From contig JANQQI010000132.1 in NCBI GenBank assembly GCA_028285085.1, positions 62,001-126,000 on the forward strand: 64,000 bases of DNA, written 5' to 3'. Of the stretch, positions 1 to 7,513 are shown one piece after another; the stretch's first letter is position 1; each line of letters begins with the position of its first letter. The notes below the pieces were generated by a model. It ran no database searches. It was not told the DNA's origin and saw nothing but the letters and a program-made list of their open reading frames with translations. Position numbers and translations under genes: made by a program. This stretch comes from Saprospiraceae bacterium (GTDB taxonomy: Bacteria > Bacteroidota > Bacteroidia > Chitinophagales > Saprospiraceae).

Positions 1-193
1 CCTCACCACCGTCTCCACTTTGGTAGGTCCCATTATTGATGAATTGGGTGTTGTTTAAAGTTATTTTTGTATTGCTACCTTGTACTAAGTAGCCGCCATC
101 AATGGAGAGTACGGTTTGGCCGTGCCCTATGACCGAGGCGCATAGAAACACGACCAAGCATAGTGGATAAAATAGCTGCCTATTATTTTTCAT
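1..193 (-). CDS. Secreted protein, N-terminal fragment (runs off window)
   Basis: Only the first 64 codons lie in the window; the gene continues beyond base 1. The visible part begins with a lysine/asparagine-containing N-terminus, a hydrophobic stretch and a GHGQ cleavage-like site, so a Sec signal peptide is likely. The mature part starts TVLSIDGGYLV and is rich in Asn, Gly and Thr, as in cell-surface proteins of Bacteroidota. Function cannot be told. Its promoter (243-288) carries the same palindrome and spacing as three other genes in the window, so it is probably co-regulated with the S74-chaperone proteins next door. The start ATG at 191-193 is the only good one before the signal peptide. 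Confidence 0.7.
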   Translation of the reverse strand, partial: MKNNRQLFYPLCLVVFLCASVIGHGQTVLSIDGGYLVQGSNTKITLNNTQFINNGTYQSGDGGE

Positions 194-242
194 AAGGTTG
201 GATTTTTCGATGGGGGCTCCGTTCCAATTCTGTTGACAATCA

Positions 243-288
243 CAAAATTAGGGGGAGGGTTTGTCTAAAATCTTGAACTAATTCAAGA
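243..288 (-). promoter_or_regulatory. Palindrome-activated promoter for the gene starting at 193
   Basis: Read on the minus strand, TCTTGAATTAGTTCAAGA (271-288) is a dyad with one mismatched pair. It is followed after exactly 20 nt by TAATTTTG (243-250), a perfect match to the Bacteroidota -7 element TAnnTTTG. No convincing -33 element is present. The dyad centre would lie about 41 bp before the start site, the place used by class II Crp-type activators. A 30-bp stretch (259-288) recurs identically at 9694-9723. Confidence 0.65.
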
Positions 289-346
289 ATTTCAGTTAAC
301 CTAAAAATGGTTGGTCCTCGGGTTATACGCCCAAGAAGATGTTTTT

Positions 347-2515
347 TTATTTCCGGGTTAATTCTTCTTTTGGTGATGCTTGAACTTGCTCCAACATCGC
401 CTTCAGCTCGGCGTATTGCTGTTCGAGCTGCCGGACTTGCGTCAAAGCTTGTTGCACTTCACTGAGCTCATTTTGTAGCTCACTGATTTGTTGGCTTTGT
501 TGTTTAATGAGGTCTTGTTGGTCTTGCATGCCTTTGACTAAAAGTGGCGTCAAATCCGCGTAAGTAACACCCCAGGGATTCGTCTTGACATCATCACCGA
601 CGGTTACGGCAGTAGGGTAAACCTTGTATAATTGCTGGGCGAGGAAGCCCGTTTTTACAAAGTCATCATCGTCCGTGATAAAGTTGTAATCTTTGACTTC
701 TATTTTTAGAACATCCTCGATACTGTAGCGGGTAGGCTTGATGTTTTCCTTCAGACGTTCATCGGAGGAGTCCACCAATTTGATAGCGCTACCTCCATCC
801 TGTCGGATTCGACCGCAATTGGTGCCATCAGGACGAAAGAAACGGATAAAAGAGGATTGATGACTATTGTTGTAAGAATTATGACCAGCCATAATCAGCA
901 AACCATTATTGGGTGATGTGCTATTATTTCGAGTATTATCAATGGTCATCACATACTCGTTACTTCCGAAGGCATCGCCATCAAAATGAGATCTTCCTTC
1001 TTTGTTGATCACTAAAGCATTTGATTTATTATTAGAAGCGGTACCGTTTCCGAGCACCAATAATCGGTCGTCCCCATCAAAGCCATCGGTATCATCGGGG
1101 GTGTAAGTCGTATTCCATATTCCAAGTGCCACCTCGCCGTAAGAAGCGGCATTCAGGTCCGTTCCAAGCGCTATCGAGTTTTCACCATCAGCCTCATTTG
1201 AATTACCAATAGCAACTCCAAAATCACCGTCTGCCTGATTTCCAGTCCCCATAGAAAGCGCCAAACTGCCAGCAGCACTATTAGACGTCCCAATAGCCAC
1301 CGAAGAGGCGCCATTCACTACATTGGCGCCACCGATACTTACGGTGTATTCTTGATTCGCCTCGCTGGCAAAACCCATAGCTACCGCATATCTATCGGCA
1401 GCTACGCAATCATAACCGGTCGCAAAGGAATAATCACCGACATTACTGTCATCCCATTCCGTTCCAGTCACGGTACCCGCTCGGAAGGCGCCTTTTTCAT
1501 TGTCAAAAAAGAACTTCATTTCGGTACCGGAGCTGTGGTTTAAACTAGTTGTCCCGAATACAAAGTCATCATTGGTATCGGTGCCGTAGGTTACTCCACT
1601 ATTAGAAATAAAGGCACTGTTCAAGTTGATAGAATTACCACCACTGATGCTTAAGTTATCGTTGTTTAAGCTCAAGGTTTGTTTAAAGCTACTCAGACTT
1701 AGAGTCTTGGTGCTTTGCCCGTCGCTTTCCAAGGAGAGTTGCAAGTTATTGCCCGAAAGGGAAAAAACATCGATCTTTTGGTCGTCCGTATTATCCTTGA
1801 AGCTGCTTAAATTCACCTGTTGTAAGCCCTGTCCATCGTTTTCCAAAGAGAGGCGCAGATTATCGCCCGAAAGGGAAAAGTTATCAATCGTTTGATTATC
1901 CGTATTGTCCTTAAAACTGCTCAAATCCACTGTTTGCAAGTCCTCCCCATCATCTTCCAGGGAGATACGGAGACTATTGCCGGAAAGCGAAAAGTTATCA
2001 ACCGTCTGATTATCCGTATTATCTTTAAAACTGCTTAAATCCAGCGTTTGAGTACTCTGTCCATCGTTTTCTAAAGACAGCTGTAAATTATCACCCGAAA
2101 GAGAAAGGACATCAATGGTTTGGTCATCGGTGTTATCCAGAAAACTATTCAAATTCAACTTTTCTACTACTTGGCCATCACCTTCCAGGGACAACTCTAA
2201 TTGCGTACCATTCAGTCGGAGCGTATCAATAACTTGATTATCGGTATTGATTTCTTTCCAGGTTGAATTGTAGTACCAAAAGCTATTGGTGGTATTATCA
2301 AAAACCATTAGTCCGGTGGCAGGATTGCTGATATTTTCACGATCGGTGCTACTCATTCGAGGAATCAACATTCCTTTACTTGAGCTGGTCACATCTAACA
2401 TGGCCGAAGCATTGGGCGTGCTACCATTGGTGCTGATAGAAATTTGGGCGGAGCTATAGGAGAGTGAAAGGCATAACAATAATGAAATGAAAGCTACTTT
2501 AGTAACGGGTCTCAT
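347..2515 (-). CDS. Secreted tail-fibre/adhesin-like protein with C-terminal S74 chaperone domain
   Basis: This 722-residue protein has a signal peptide (about 1-24, ending SSAQ). Residues 92-280 hold five tandem 38-residue repeats (consensus DNTDNQTIDNFSLSG followed by LSLENDGQ), then a stretch of YadA-head-like repeats (VAIG, ALSMG, IALG; about 380-460). The C-terminus has the Peptidase_S74 intramolecular chaperone signature (SDERLKENI, then GFLAQQLYKVYP) and ends in a coiled coil (about 665-710). In phage fibres and related proteins this domain trimerises the fibre and may then cleave itself off. The protein is probably a trimeric surface fibre; partner and ligand are unknown. The promoter at 2589-2635 has the shared palindrome. 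Confidence 0.8.
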   Translation of the reverse strand: MRPVTKVAFISLLLCLSLSYSSAQISISTNGSTPNASAMLDVTSSSKGMLIPRMSSTDRENISNPATGLMVFDNTTNSFWYYNSTWKEINTDNQVIDTLRLNGTQLELSLEGDGQVVEKLNLNSFLDNTDDQTIDVLSLSGDNLQLSLENDGQSTQTLDLSSFKDNTDNQTVDNFSLSGNSLRISLEDDGEDLQTVDLSSFKDNTDNQTIDNFSLSGDNLRLSLENDGQGLQQVNLSSFKDNTDDQKIDVFSLSGNNLQLSLESDGQSTKTLSLSSFKQTLSLNNDNLSISGGNSINLNSAFISNSGVTYGTDTNDDFVFGTTSLNHSSGTEMKFFFDNEKGAFRAGTVTGTEWDDSNVGDYSFATGYDCVAADRYAVAMGFASEANQEYTVSIGGANVVNGASSVAIGTSNSAAGSLALSMGTGNQADGDFGVAIGNSNEADGENSIALGTDLNAASYGEVALGIWNTTYTPDDTDGFDGDDRLLVLGNGTASNNKSNALVINKEGRSHFDGDAFGSNEYVMTIDNTRNNSTSPNNGLLIMAGHNSYNNSHQSSFIRFFRPDGTNCGRIRQDGGSAIKLVDSSDERLKENIKPTRYSIEDVLKIEVKDYNFITDDDDFVKTGFLAQQLYKVYPTAVTVGDDVKTNPWGVTYADLTPLLVKGMQDQQDLIKQQSQQISELQNELSEVQQALTQVRQLEQQYAELKAMLEQVQASPKEELTRK
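1687..2255 (-). repeat. Five tandem 114-bp repeats inside the S74 fibre gene
   Basis: A 114-nt unit encoding 38 residues recurs five times without frame change. A landmark element reading as the antisense of DGQ/LSLE appears near 1717, 1831, 1945, 2059 and 2173, always 114 nt apart. The two outer copies (nearest 2255 and 1687) are the most diverged and the three central ones are closest, the usual result of unequal crossing over in the middle of an array. A single diverged copy is also in the neighbouring 700-residue protein. Confidence 0.8.
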
Positions 2516-2588
2516 CGCAAATGGATTTTTTCAATGAAGTATTAAGGAATAGACAAAGTAGTTTTTGTAGTTGGGCGGCATTAAAGGA

Positions 2589-2635
2589 CAAATTTAGGGG
2601 CGATACTTTTCTGAGTTCTTGAATTAATTCAAGAA
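2589..2635 (-). promoter_or_regulatory. Palindrome-activated promoter for the 722-residue fibre gene
   Basis: TTCTTGAATTAATTCAAGAA (2616-2635) is a perfect 20-bp palindrome. On the minus strand the 18-bp core is followed after 20 nt by TAAATTTG (2589-2596), a perfect TAnnTTTG element. This is the cleanest of four such promoters. The palindrome also lies just after the stop of the upstream gene, but it has no loop and no T-tract, so an operator is a better reading than a terminator. Confidence 0.7.
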
Positions 2636-2649
2636 TTATAGAGTATCCA

Positions 2650-4752
2650 TTATTTGTGTGTCAGCCGATCCAACTGTGCCTGCATTTGTTCTAGGGTAGC
2701 GCTCATGATGCCGTTTTGCCGCTGCAAATCTTGAATGACCCGAGTTTGTGTTTTGAGTGCGGCATTTTCCTTTTCCAGCGTTTCCATCTTCTTTTTCAGT
2801 TGATCAATGATCTCTTGTTGCTCCTGCATGGCCTTGACCAAATAGATGGGAAGTGCAGATAGATTAGCATCTAAATAGGTTTCGTTTTGGAGTTGTATTT
2901 CACCGACCATTTCGGGAAAGATGACTTGAAGTTCTTGAGCGATAAAGCCTCGGAAAGTGGTGACTAGCGCCGTGGAGTCGTAGCCTGTTTTTTCGTTGTA
3001 TTGAAAAGAGACGGGGCGTAGTTGAGTAATGCGATCGAGCGTACTACCGAGATCTTTTATTTGGTGTTTGAGCCGACGGTCGGAGTAGTTGGTAAATTGG
3101 GTGTAGCCGTTGGCGGCGGGTTGGCCGTTGACGGTGAGTTTATAGGCGGGGGAGGAAGTGAAACTGCCTATTCCGACATTGCCTCCTCCACCAGCGAGGA
3201 TCACGTCAAGGGTACTGTAGCGGTTGATATTGAACCAAGCATTGTACATATCAATACTTCCTCCTTCTGGCCTGACTGTGAAATAGCGATTATTAGCGGT
3301 TGTTTCTACTTTCAATACATTAGCATCCCCTCCAAGTACATGTAGGGTGGCATCAGCCGTATCCACACCGACTCCTACTCTGCCATCACCATTGATTCGC
3401 ATAGCCTCTTCTGTATCGTAAATGCCACTCCCCGACTGACTACCTTTAACGTAAAATTGAATTGGTCGGCTGTTGGCTGCTATTACTTGCAAGCCGCCAT
3501 TATTGCTGCCGCCCATGTCTCTATCCGCTTGTACCCCAGCCTCGTAGCCGGTATTCATATTGTAAGTATAGTAGATGCCTCCAGCATCGTTAACAGAATT
3601 CCTAGTGATCAAAATTCCATCGCTATTCACATTCGTTGCTATTTCTAATCTAGCTGACGGATCAGCACTTCCTATACCTACATTTCCATCATTATCGATT
3701 CGTATCCCTTCATTTCCACCGTCATTGGAAAGCCAGTTACTGTTGAGTTGAATATTTTGGGAAGCGGTGTGATCACCGAAATCATCTTGCAGGCTAGCTA
3801 AATCGACTGTTTGATCGCTCTGCCCATCGTCTTCGAGTGATAATTCGAGGGTGGTGCCATTGAGATTAAATTTATCAATAACCTGATCATCGCTTCCTGC
3901 GTTGGTCAAACTAGATCCATCTCCCACAAAATCATCGGCTGTTACCGTTCCATTAACATCCAATAAGCTCTGTGGATATTCCTTGCCAATACCAACACTT
4001 CCCCCCGAAGCTATAAAAACCCCTTGCTGATCGGGGGGAACAATGGCTTGTATTTGTAGGCCGGACCACGAGGAGAAGCCTGCACCGGATTGAATAGAAA
4101 AAGTGCCACTGATTATCCCTTGATCATCCGGTACAACCGCCGTAAAGTTGCCATCATTTTCGCTATCTACACTTACCGGGTTCCCTATCCCGTTACCAGC
4201 ATCATGCCCGATGATGGAAAAATCTCCAGGGTTTGACGGATTTCCGTTGGTACTTTGACCAAAGAAAATAATATTGTAATTCTTGGTCGTATCTAGTCCC
4301 GAAAACTCCCAATGCAGCGATTGATCCGGTGGCCCATCGGGAATACTATTACAACTTACATTGTTATTTTCCCTAAAAAATAAAACGGTATTCCTAAGTA
4401 GATCACTTCCACTGGAGCGAAATGTTTCATAACTATTATTAGTGGTATTTAAAGTGAAGGTAATCCCACTTATTGAGATAGACGGACTGGTCGTACAACA
4501 ATTGTTAAGTTGTCCCCCTCCAATTAATAATGAGTTCCATTCTCCCACTTGTCCGGGAAGCATAAGGCCATCATTATTGTTGGGTTCATCGGAGGGTGGA
4601 GTGGTAGTAATTCCTCCATTTGCATTACATAATCCCATACCAAGTACAAAATCAAAGGATATACTAATCGGAGATTGTGCAGGTACCAAGTGTGAAAACA
4701 ACAGGGCGGTGATAAAAGCAATAGATTTTAAGCTATGATTCATTGTTTTCAT
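2650..4752 (-). CDS. Secreted protein with S74 chaperone C-terminus
   Basis: A 700-residue protein with a signal peptide (cleavage near LVPAQ). The N-terminal 230 residues form a beta-rich domain not recognised here. From about 245 there are tail-fibre-like NVGIG(S/K) repeats, and at about 290-325 one copy of the 38-residue repeat found five times in the neighbour. The C-terminus carries the S74 chaperone motif (SDRRLKHQIKDL and FIAQELQVIFPEM) and a long coiled coil (about 640-695). Two starts are possible (4752 or 4743), nine bases apart. It has no palindrome promoter of its own; the truncated paralogue 62 bp upstream does, so this gene may be read through from there. Confidence 0.75.
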   Translation of the reverse strand: MKTMNHSLKSIAFITALLFSHLVPAQSPISISFDFVLGMGLCNANGGITTTPPSDEPNNNDGLMLPGQVGEWNSLLIGGGQLNNCCTTSPSISISGITFTLNTTNNSYETFRSSGSDLLRNTVLFFRENNNVSCNSIPDGPPDQSLHWEFSGLDTTKNYNIIFFGQSTNGNPSNPGDFSIIGHDAGNGIGNPVSVDSENDGNFTAVVPDDQGIISGTFSIQSGAGFSSWSGLQIQAIVPPDQQGVFIASGGSVGIGKEYPQSLLDVNGTVTADDFVGDGSSLTNAGSDDQVIDKFNLNGTTLELSLEDDGQSDQTVDLASLQDDFGDHTASQNIQLNSNWLSNDGGNEGIRIDNDGNVGIGSADPSARLEIATNVNSDGILITRNSVNDAGGIYYTYNMNTGYEAGVQADRDMGGSNNGGLQVIAANSRPIQFYVKGSQSGSGIYDTEEAMRINGDGRVGVGVDTADATLHVLGGDANVLKVETTANNRYFTVRPEGGSIDMYNAWFNINRYSTLDVILAGGGGNVGIGSFTSSPAYKLTVNGQPAANGYTQFTNYSDRRLKHQIKDLGSTLDRITQLRPVSFQYNEKTGYDSTALVTTFRGFIAQELQVIFPEMVGEIQLQNETYLDANLSALPIYLVKAMQEQQEIIDQLKKKMETLEKENAALKTQTRVIQDLQRQNGIMSATLEQMQAQLDRLTHK

Positions 4753-4814
4753 TTACTTCTTGATTGTCGAATTTGATCCGCTATTTAGAGCATGTTTAAA
4801 ATTCCATCAATTGG

Positions 4815-5039
4815 TTACAAGTGGTAAATTTTATCTTGTATCCGATGCTTGAGACGGCAGTCGGAGTAGTTGGTAAACTGGGTGTAGCCATTAGCAGCGG
4901 GCTGGCCGTTGACGGTGAGCTTGTAGACAGAGGAATCGGAGTTAGCGCCATCAGTATTGATGCTGATTTGGGCAAAGCTTTGGGAAAGCACAAAGCATAA
5001 TAATAAAGGAGGCAATGTTAGCCTAGCGAAGGAGATCAT
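4815..5039 (-). pseudogene. Internally deleted paralogue of the S74-chaperone proteins
   Basis: This 74-residue frame joins a good signal peptide and mature start (SFAQISINTDG, as in the 722-residue protein) directly to the beginning of an S74 domain (YKLTVNGQPAANGYTQFTNY) that is almost identical to the 700-residue neighbour, then stops within a few residues. Bases about 4845-4930 closely match 3060-3145. A full-length fibre protein appears to have lost its whole middle and the end of its chaperone. It still has the palindrome promoter (5094-5140). It could survive as a small secreted peptide, but a remnant is more likely. Confidence 0.7.
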
Positions 5040-5093
5040 TATAGGTTGGTTTTTAATTGCTGATTAATTGGAAGGGGGAGTACTTAACAAAGA

Positions 5094-5140
5094 CAATATT
5101 ATGGAGAGTAGGTCTAAGAATTATTGAATTAATTCAAGAA
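5094..5140 (-). promoter_or_regulatory. Palindrome promoter upstream of the truncated paralogue
   Basis: On the minus strand TTCTTGAATTAATTCAATAA (5121-5140) has one mismatched pair. The core is followed after exactly 20 nt by TAATATTG (5094-5101), one base off TAnnTTTG. It probably now serves the intact 700-residue gene downstream as well as the 74-residue remnant. Confidence 0.6.
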
Positions 5141-5147
5141 AGCCTGG

Positions 5148-7136
5148 TCAGTCGCTGACTCGGACAAAATACATCTCTATTTCTCCCTTACCTTTGACAG
5201 TCACTTTTCCTCGTTTATCAAATTGGAATTGAGGATTTTCTCGGAGCAATTCGTAGGTCGCTTGGCTGATGTTTACCTTTCCGATGGTGCTGGCCGATTC
5301 CATTCTGCTCGCAATATTTACCGTGTCTCCCCAAATGTCGTATTGAAACTTTTTGACCCCCACTATTCCGGCTACCACTAGCCCCGTGTGGATACCTACC
5401 CGCATCTCGAAGCCCGGCTTTCCTGCAGCGTCTAGCTTCCTTTTTCTTTCCGTAATAAAGTTTTGCATAGCTAATGCCGCCAAAACCGTATGCTTCACCG
5501 AAGCCTGGGAGGGAATGGGTAGGCCGCCCGCGGCCATGTAGGCATCGCCAATGGTTTTGATTTTTTCAATGCCATATTGCTCTATAATGCGGTCGAAAGC
5601 TTCAAAGCAGGTATTGATCTCCGACACTAATTCGTGGGGACTGAGTTGCTCACTGACGGCGGTAAACTCTTTGAAATCGGTAAACAAAATAGATACCTGT
5701 TCAAAAGCACGGGCCTCTGCTCGTCCCTTTTCTTTTAACTCGGCAGCAATTTCGGCCGGCAGGATGTTGAGCAACAGATTTTCCGACCGATCCTTTTCTT
5801 TTTCCACCAGCGCTTTTGCCTTTCTAGTATATTTTAATCGGCTGTAAACCCCTCCCACGATCAACAAAAGGAAGAGCCCTGCTCCAATCAGGACATTGCG
5901 GAACTGGTTCTTTTTTCGGACATCTGCTCGATGGGCTTCCTCGATCAGGCGGGCTTCCTCTGCGTTGGCCAGACTATCTGCCAATACTTGCTTGGCAAAC
6001 TCCATTTGTTGCAGCTTTTTGGCTGTTTCCTTAGCATTCAGACTATCTTCCACCACGTTGAGTAGTTCCAGGAAGACCAATGCTTCGTTCCCATTTCCAT
6101 TCGATTTGTAGATATCATATAAGCATTGACAAGCATTTTTTTGCTCTTCCAGTACCTGAATACTTTTGGACAGCTCATACCCATTTTTACAATGCCTCAA
6201 CGCTTCTTGACGATTGCCTTTCTGTTGATAAATCCGCCCGATATTGTTCAAGACATTGGCCATTCCTTTTTTATTCCCCAGTTCTTCCTGAATCTGTAAA
6301 CTTTGGTTGCAATATTCCAAGGCTTTGGCGGTTTTGCCCTGGTCTTGATAGATGAGTCCAATGTTGTGTAGCGAACTGGCGATGCCCAGCTTATTACCCA
6401 GTTTTTCCTTAATGGCCAGACTTCTTTTACCATACTCGAGGGCCTTGGCGGTATTGCCCTGATCTTGATAAATAAGTCCCATATTATTCAGGGAAATGGC
6501 CACCCCTTTTTCATCGTTCCTAGCTTCTTGAATGGCCAGACTTTTTTGATAATACTCCAGGGCTTTGGAGAAATTGCGTTGATCGTAATAGATGATACCA
6601 ATGTTGTTCATCATCAGAGCAATCCTATTTTTATGGTCCAATTCTTCGTATAGCAGAAGGCTTTTCTCAAAATACCGGAGTGCTTTATCGTTGTTTCCTT
6701 GGTTACGATAAACCAGTCCGATATTGTTCAGCGAACCCGCGATTCCTTTTTTATTATCCAGAGCGATATCTAACTCCAGACTTTTTTGATAATACTCCAG
6801 GGCTTGGGGATAATTACCACGCACAGCATAAGAGATGCCTTGGGTATTCAGGGCAGTCGTCATTTGTTCGCGTAGTCCTATGCTTTGGGCAAAATCGTGT
6901 TGCAATTGGGCAAAGTAAAAAGCGGAATCAGGTTGGGTAAAGAGGTAGCCATTCCACGCGATTTTATGAATAGCCTCTAATCGAGTGGTATCGGCCTGCA
7001 TGTCGTCTTGCCAAATATTCCAAAGGGAATCTAGGTTTTGCGCTATCGTTGTGGTAGAAAAAAGGATCAGGCCGATGACGAGAAAGGTATACCTCGGTAG
7101 GTGGTTTTTTTTCACTTTGGCAAATTTTCTAAGCAT
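5148..7136 (-). CDS. TPR-sensor class III adenylate cyclase, membrane-bound
   Basis: Predicted to make cyclic AMP from ATP. Order in the 662 residues: signal peptide or N-terminal membrane segment (about 15-32), about six TPRs with an exact 40-residue period (about 95-325), coiled coil (360-410), one membrane helix (about 413-432), then a class III cyclase domain (about 475-660) on the cytoplasmic side. The metal-binding Asp487 (FTDFKEF) and Asp531 (TIGDAYM), the adenine-selecting pair Lys527 and Asp600 (QYDIWGD), and transition-state Asn607/Arg611 (VNIASRM) are all present, so adenylate rather than guanylate cyclase is predicted and activity is expected. The TPRs would be the outward-facing sensor. 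A Crp/Fnr-like protein lies 2.8 kb away. Confidence 0.85.
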   Translation of the reverse strand: MLRKFAKVKKNHLPRYTFLVIGLILFSTTTIAQNLDSLWNIWQDDMQADTTRLEAIHKIAWNGYLFTQPDSAFYFAQLQHDFAQSIGLREQMTTALNTQGISYAVRGNYPQALEYYQKSLELDIALDNKKGIAGSLNNIGLVYRNQGNNDKALRYFEKSLLLYEELDHKNRIALMMNNIGIIYYDQRNFSKALEYYQKSLAIQEARNDEKGVAISLNNMGLIYQDQGNTAKALEYGKRSLAIKEKLGNKLGIASSLHNIGLIYQDQGKTAKALEYCNQSLQIQEELGNKKGMANVLNNIGRIYQQKGNRQEALRHCKNGYELSKSIQVLEEQKNACQCLYDIYKSNGNGNEALVFLELLNVVEDSLNAKETAKKLQQMEFAKQVLADSLANAEEARLIEEAHRADVRKKNQFRNVLIGAGLFLLLIVGGVYSRLKYTRKAKALVEKEKDRSENLLLNILPAEIAAELKEKGRAEARAFEQVSILFTDFKEFTAVSEQLSPHELVSEINTCFEAFDRIIEQYGIEKIKTIGDAYMAAGGLPIPSQASVKHTVLAALAMQNFITERKRKLDAAGKPGFEMRVGIHTGLVVAGIVGVKKFQYDIWGDTVNIASRMESASTIGKVNISQATYELLRENPQFQFDKRGKVTVKGKGEIEMYFVRVSD

Positions 7137-7170
7137 TATTTATAATGAGGTATCGTTGAGTTTGTGTTGC

Positions 7171-7302
7171 TTAAAAGAATGCATCGGCAAGACGATCATC
7201 GATTCCGTCAGCGTTGATGCTGATTTGGGCAGTACTACAGGAGAGGGTAAAAGCTGCAAATAGCGTAGCTAATACGCGTGTTGTTACAAATGACATCGTC
7301 AT
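7171..7302 (-). pseudogene. Signal-peptide remnant of another secreted paralogue
   Basis: A 43-codon frame (ATG at 7302 or 7296, stop TAA at 7171) encodes a signal peptide followed by STAQISINADGIDD. The AQISIN-DG mature start is the same as in the 722-residue fibre protein and the truncated copy at 4815-5039, and nothing of the rest of such a protein remains. It lies 34 bp upstream of the adenylate cyclase gene and could form its leader. No palindrome promoter was found upstream, unlike the other copies. Confidence 0.5.
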
Positions 7303-7443
7303 AACCATTTATTCGGTAATAAAAATTGGTTATTGGGACTTTAAGGATATCTATAAACGATAGTACCTTGTCTAGGATCAAAAGTAGTAATGGGAGATTG
7401 GGTTAAGTCGAAAGTATATCGGACTTGGAAGATGTATCCAAAG

Positions 7444-7489
7444 TTGATTCGCCGGCATTTTCTGTAATTAAAAATGCCTAACGAATCAA
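7444..7489 (-). terminator. Two-part hairpin after the hydrolase-oxidase fusion gene
   Basis: TTGATTCG (7444-7451) pairs with CGAATCAA (7482-7489), and inside it GGCATTTT (7454-7461) pairs with AAAATGCC (7471-7478) around a 9-nt loop. The structure starts 24 bp after the stop of the minus-strand gene ending at 7514. There is no long T-tract. The rest of 7303-7443 shows no gene. Confidence 0.55.
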
Positions 7490-7513
7490 TTGTTAATCAC
7501 ATGATAATAAGTT

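Noticed and set aside
1352-1895. Plus-strand frames opposite the fibre gene
   Set aside because: Shadow frames of the repeat region with no start context or recognisable domain.
1687-2255. Regular repeats that might be a CRISPR array
   Set aside because: The period is 114 nt with no distinct spacers, and all units are in frame within a fibre gene.
2616-2635. Palindromes at gene ends as terminators
   Set aside because: Perfect dyads without loop and without T-tract, placed at a fixed distance before -7 elements; the operator reading explains all four copies.
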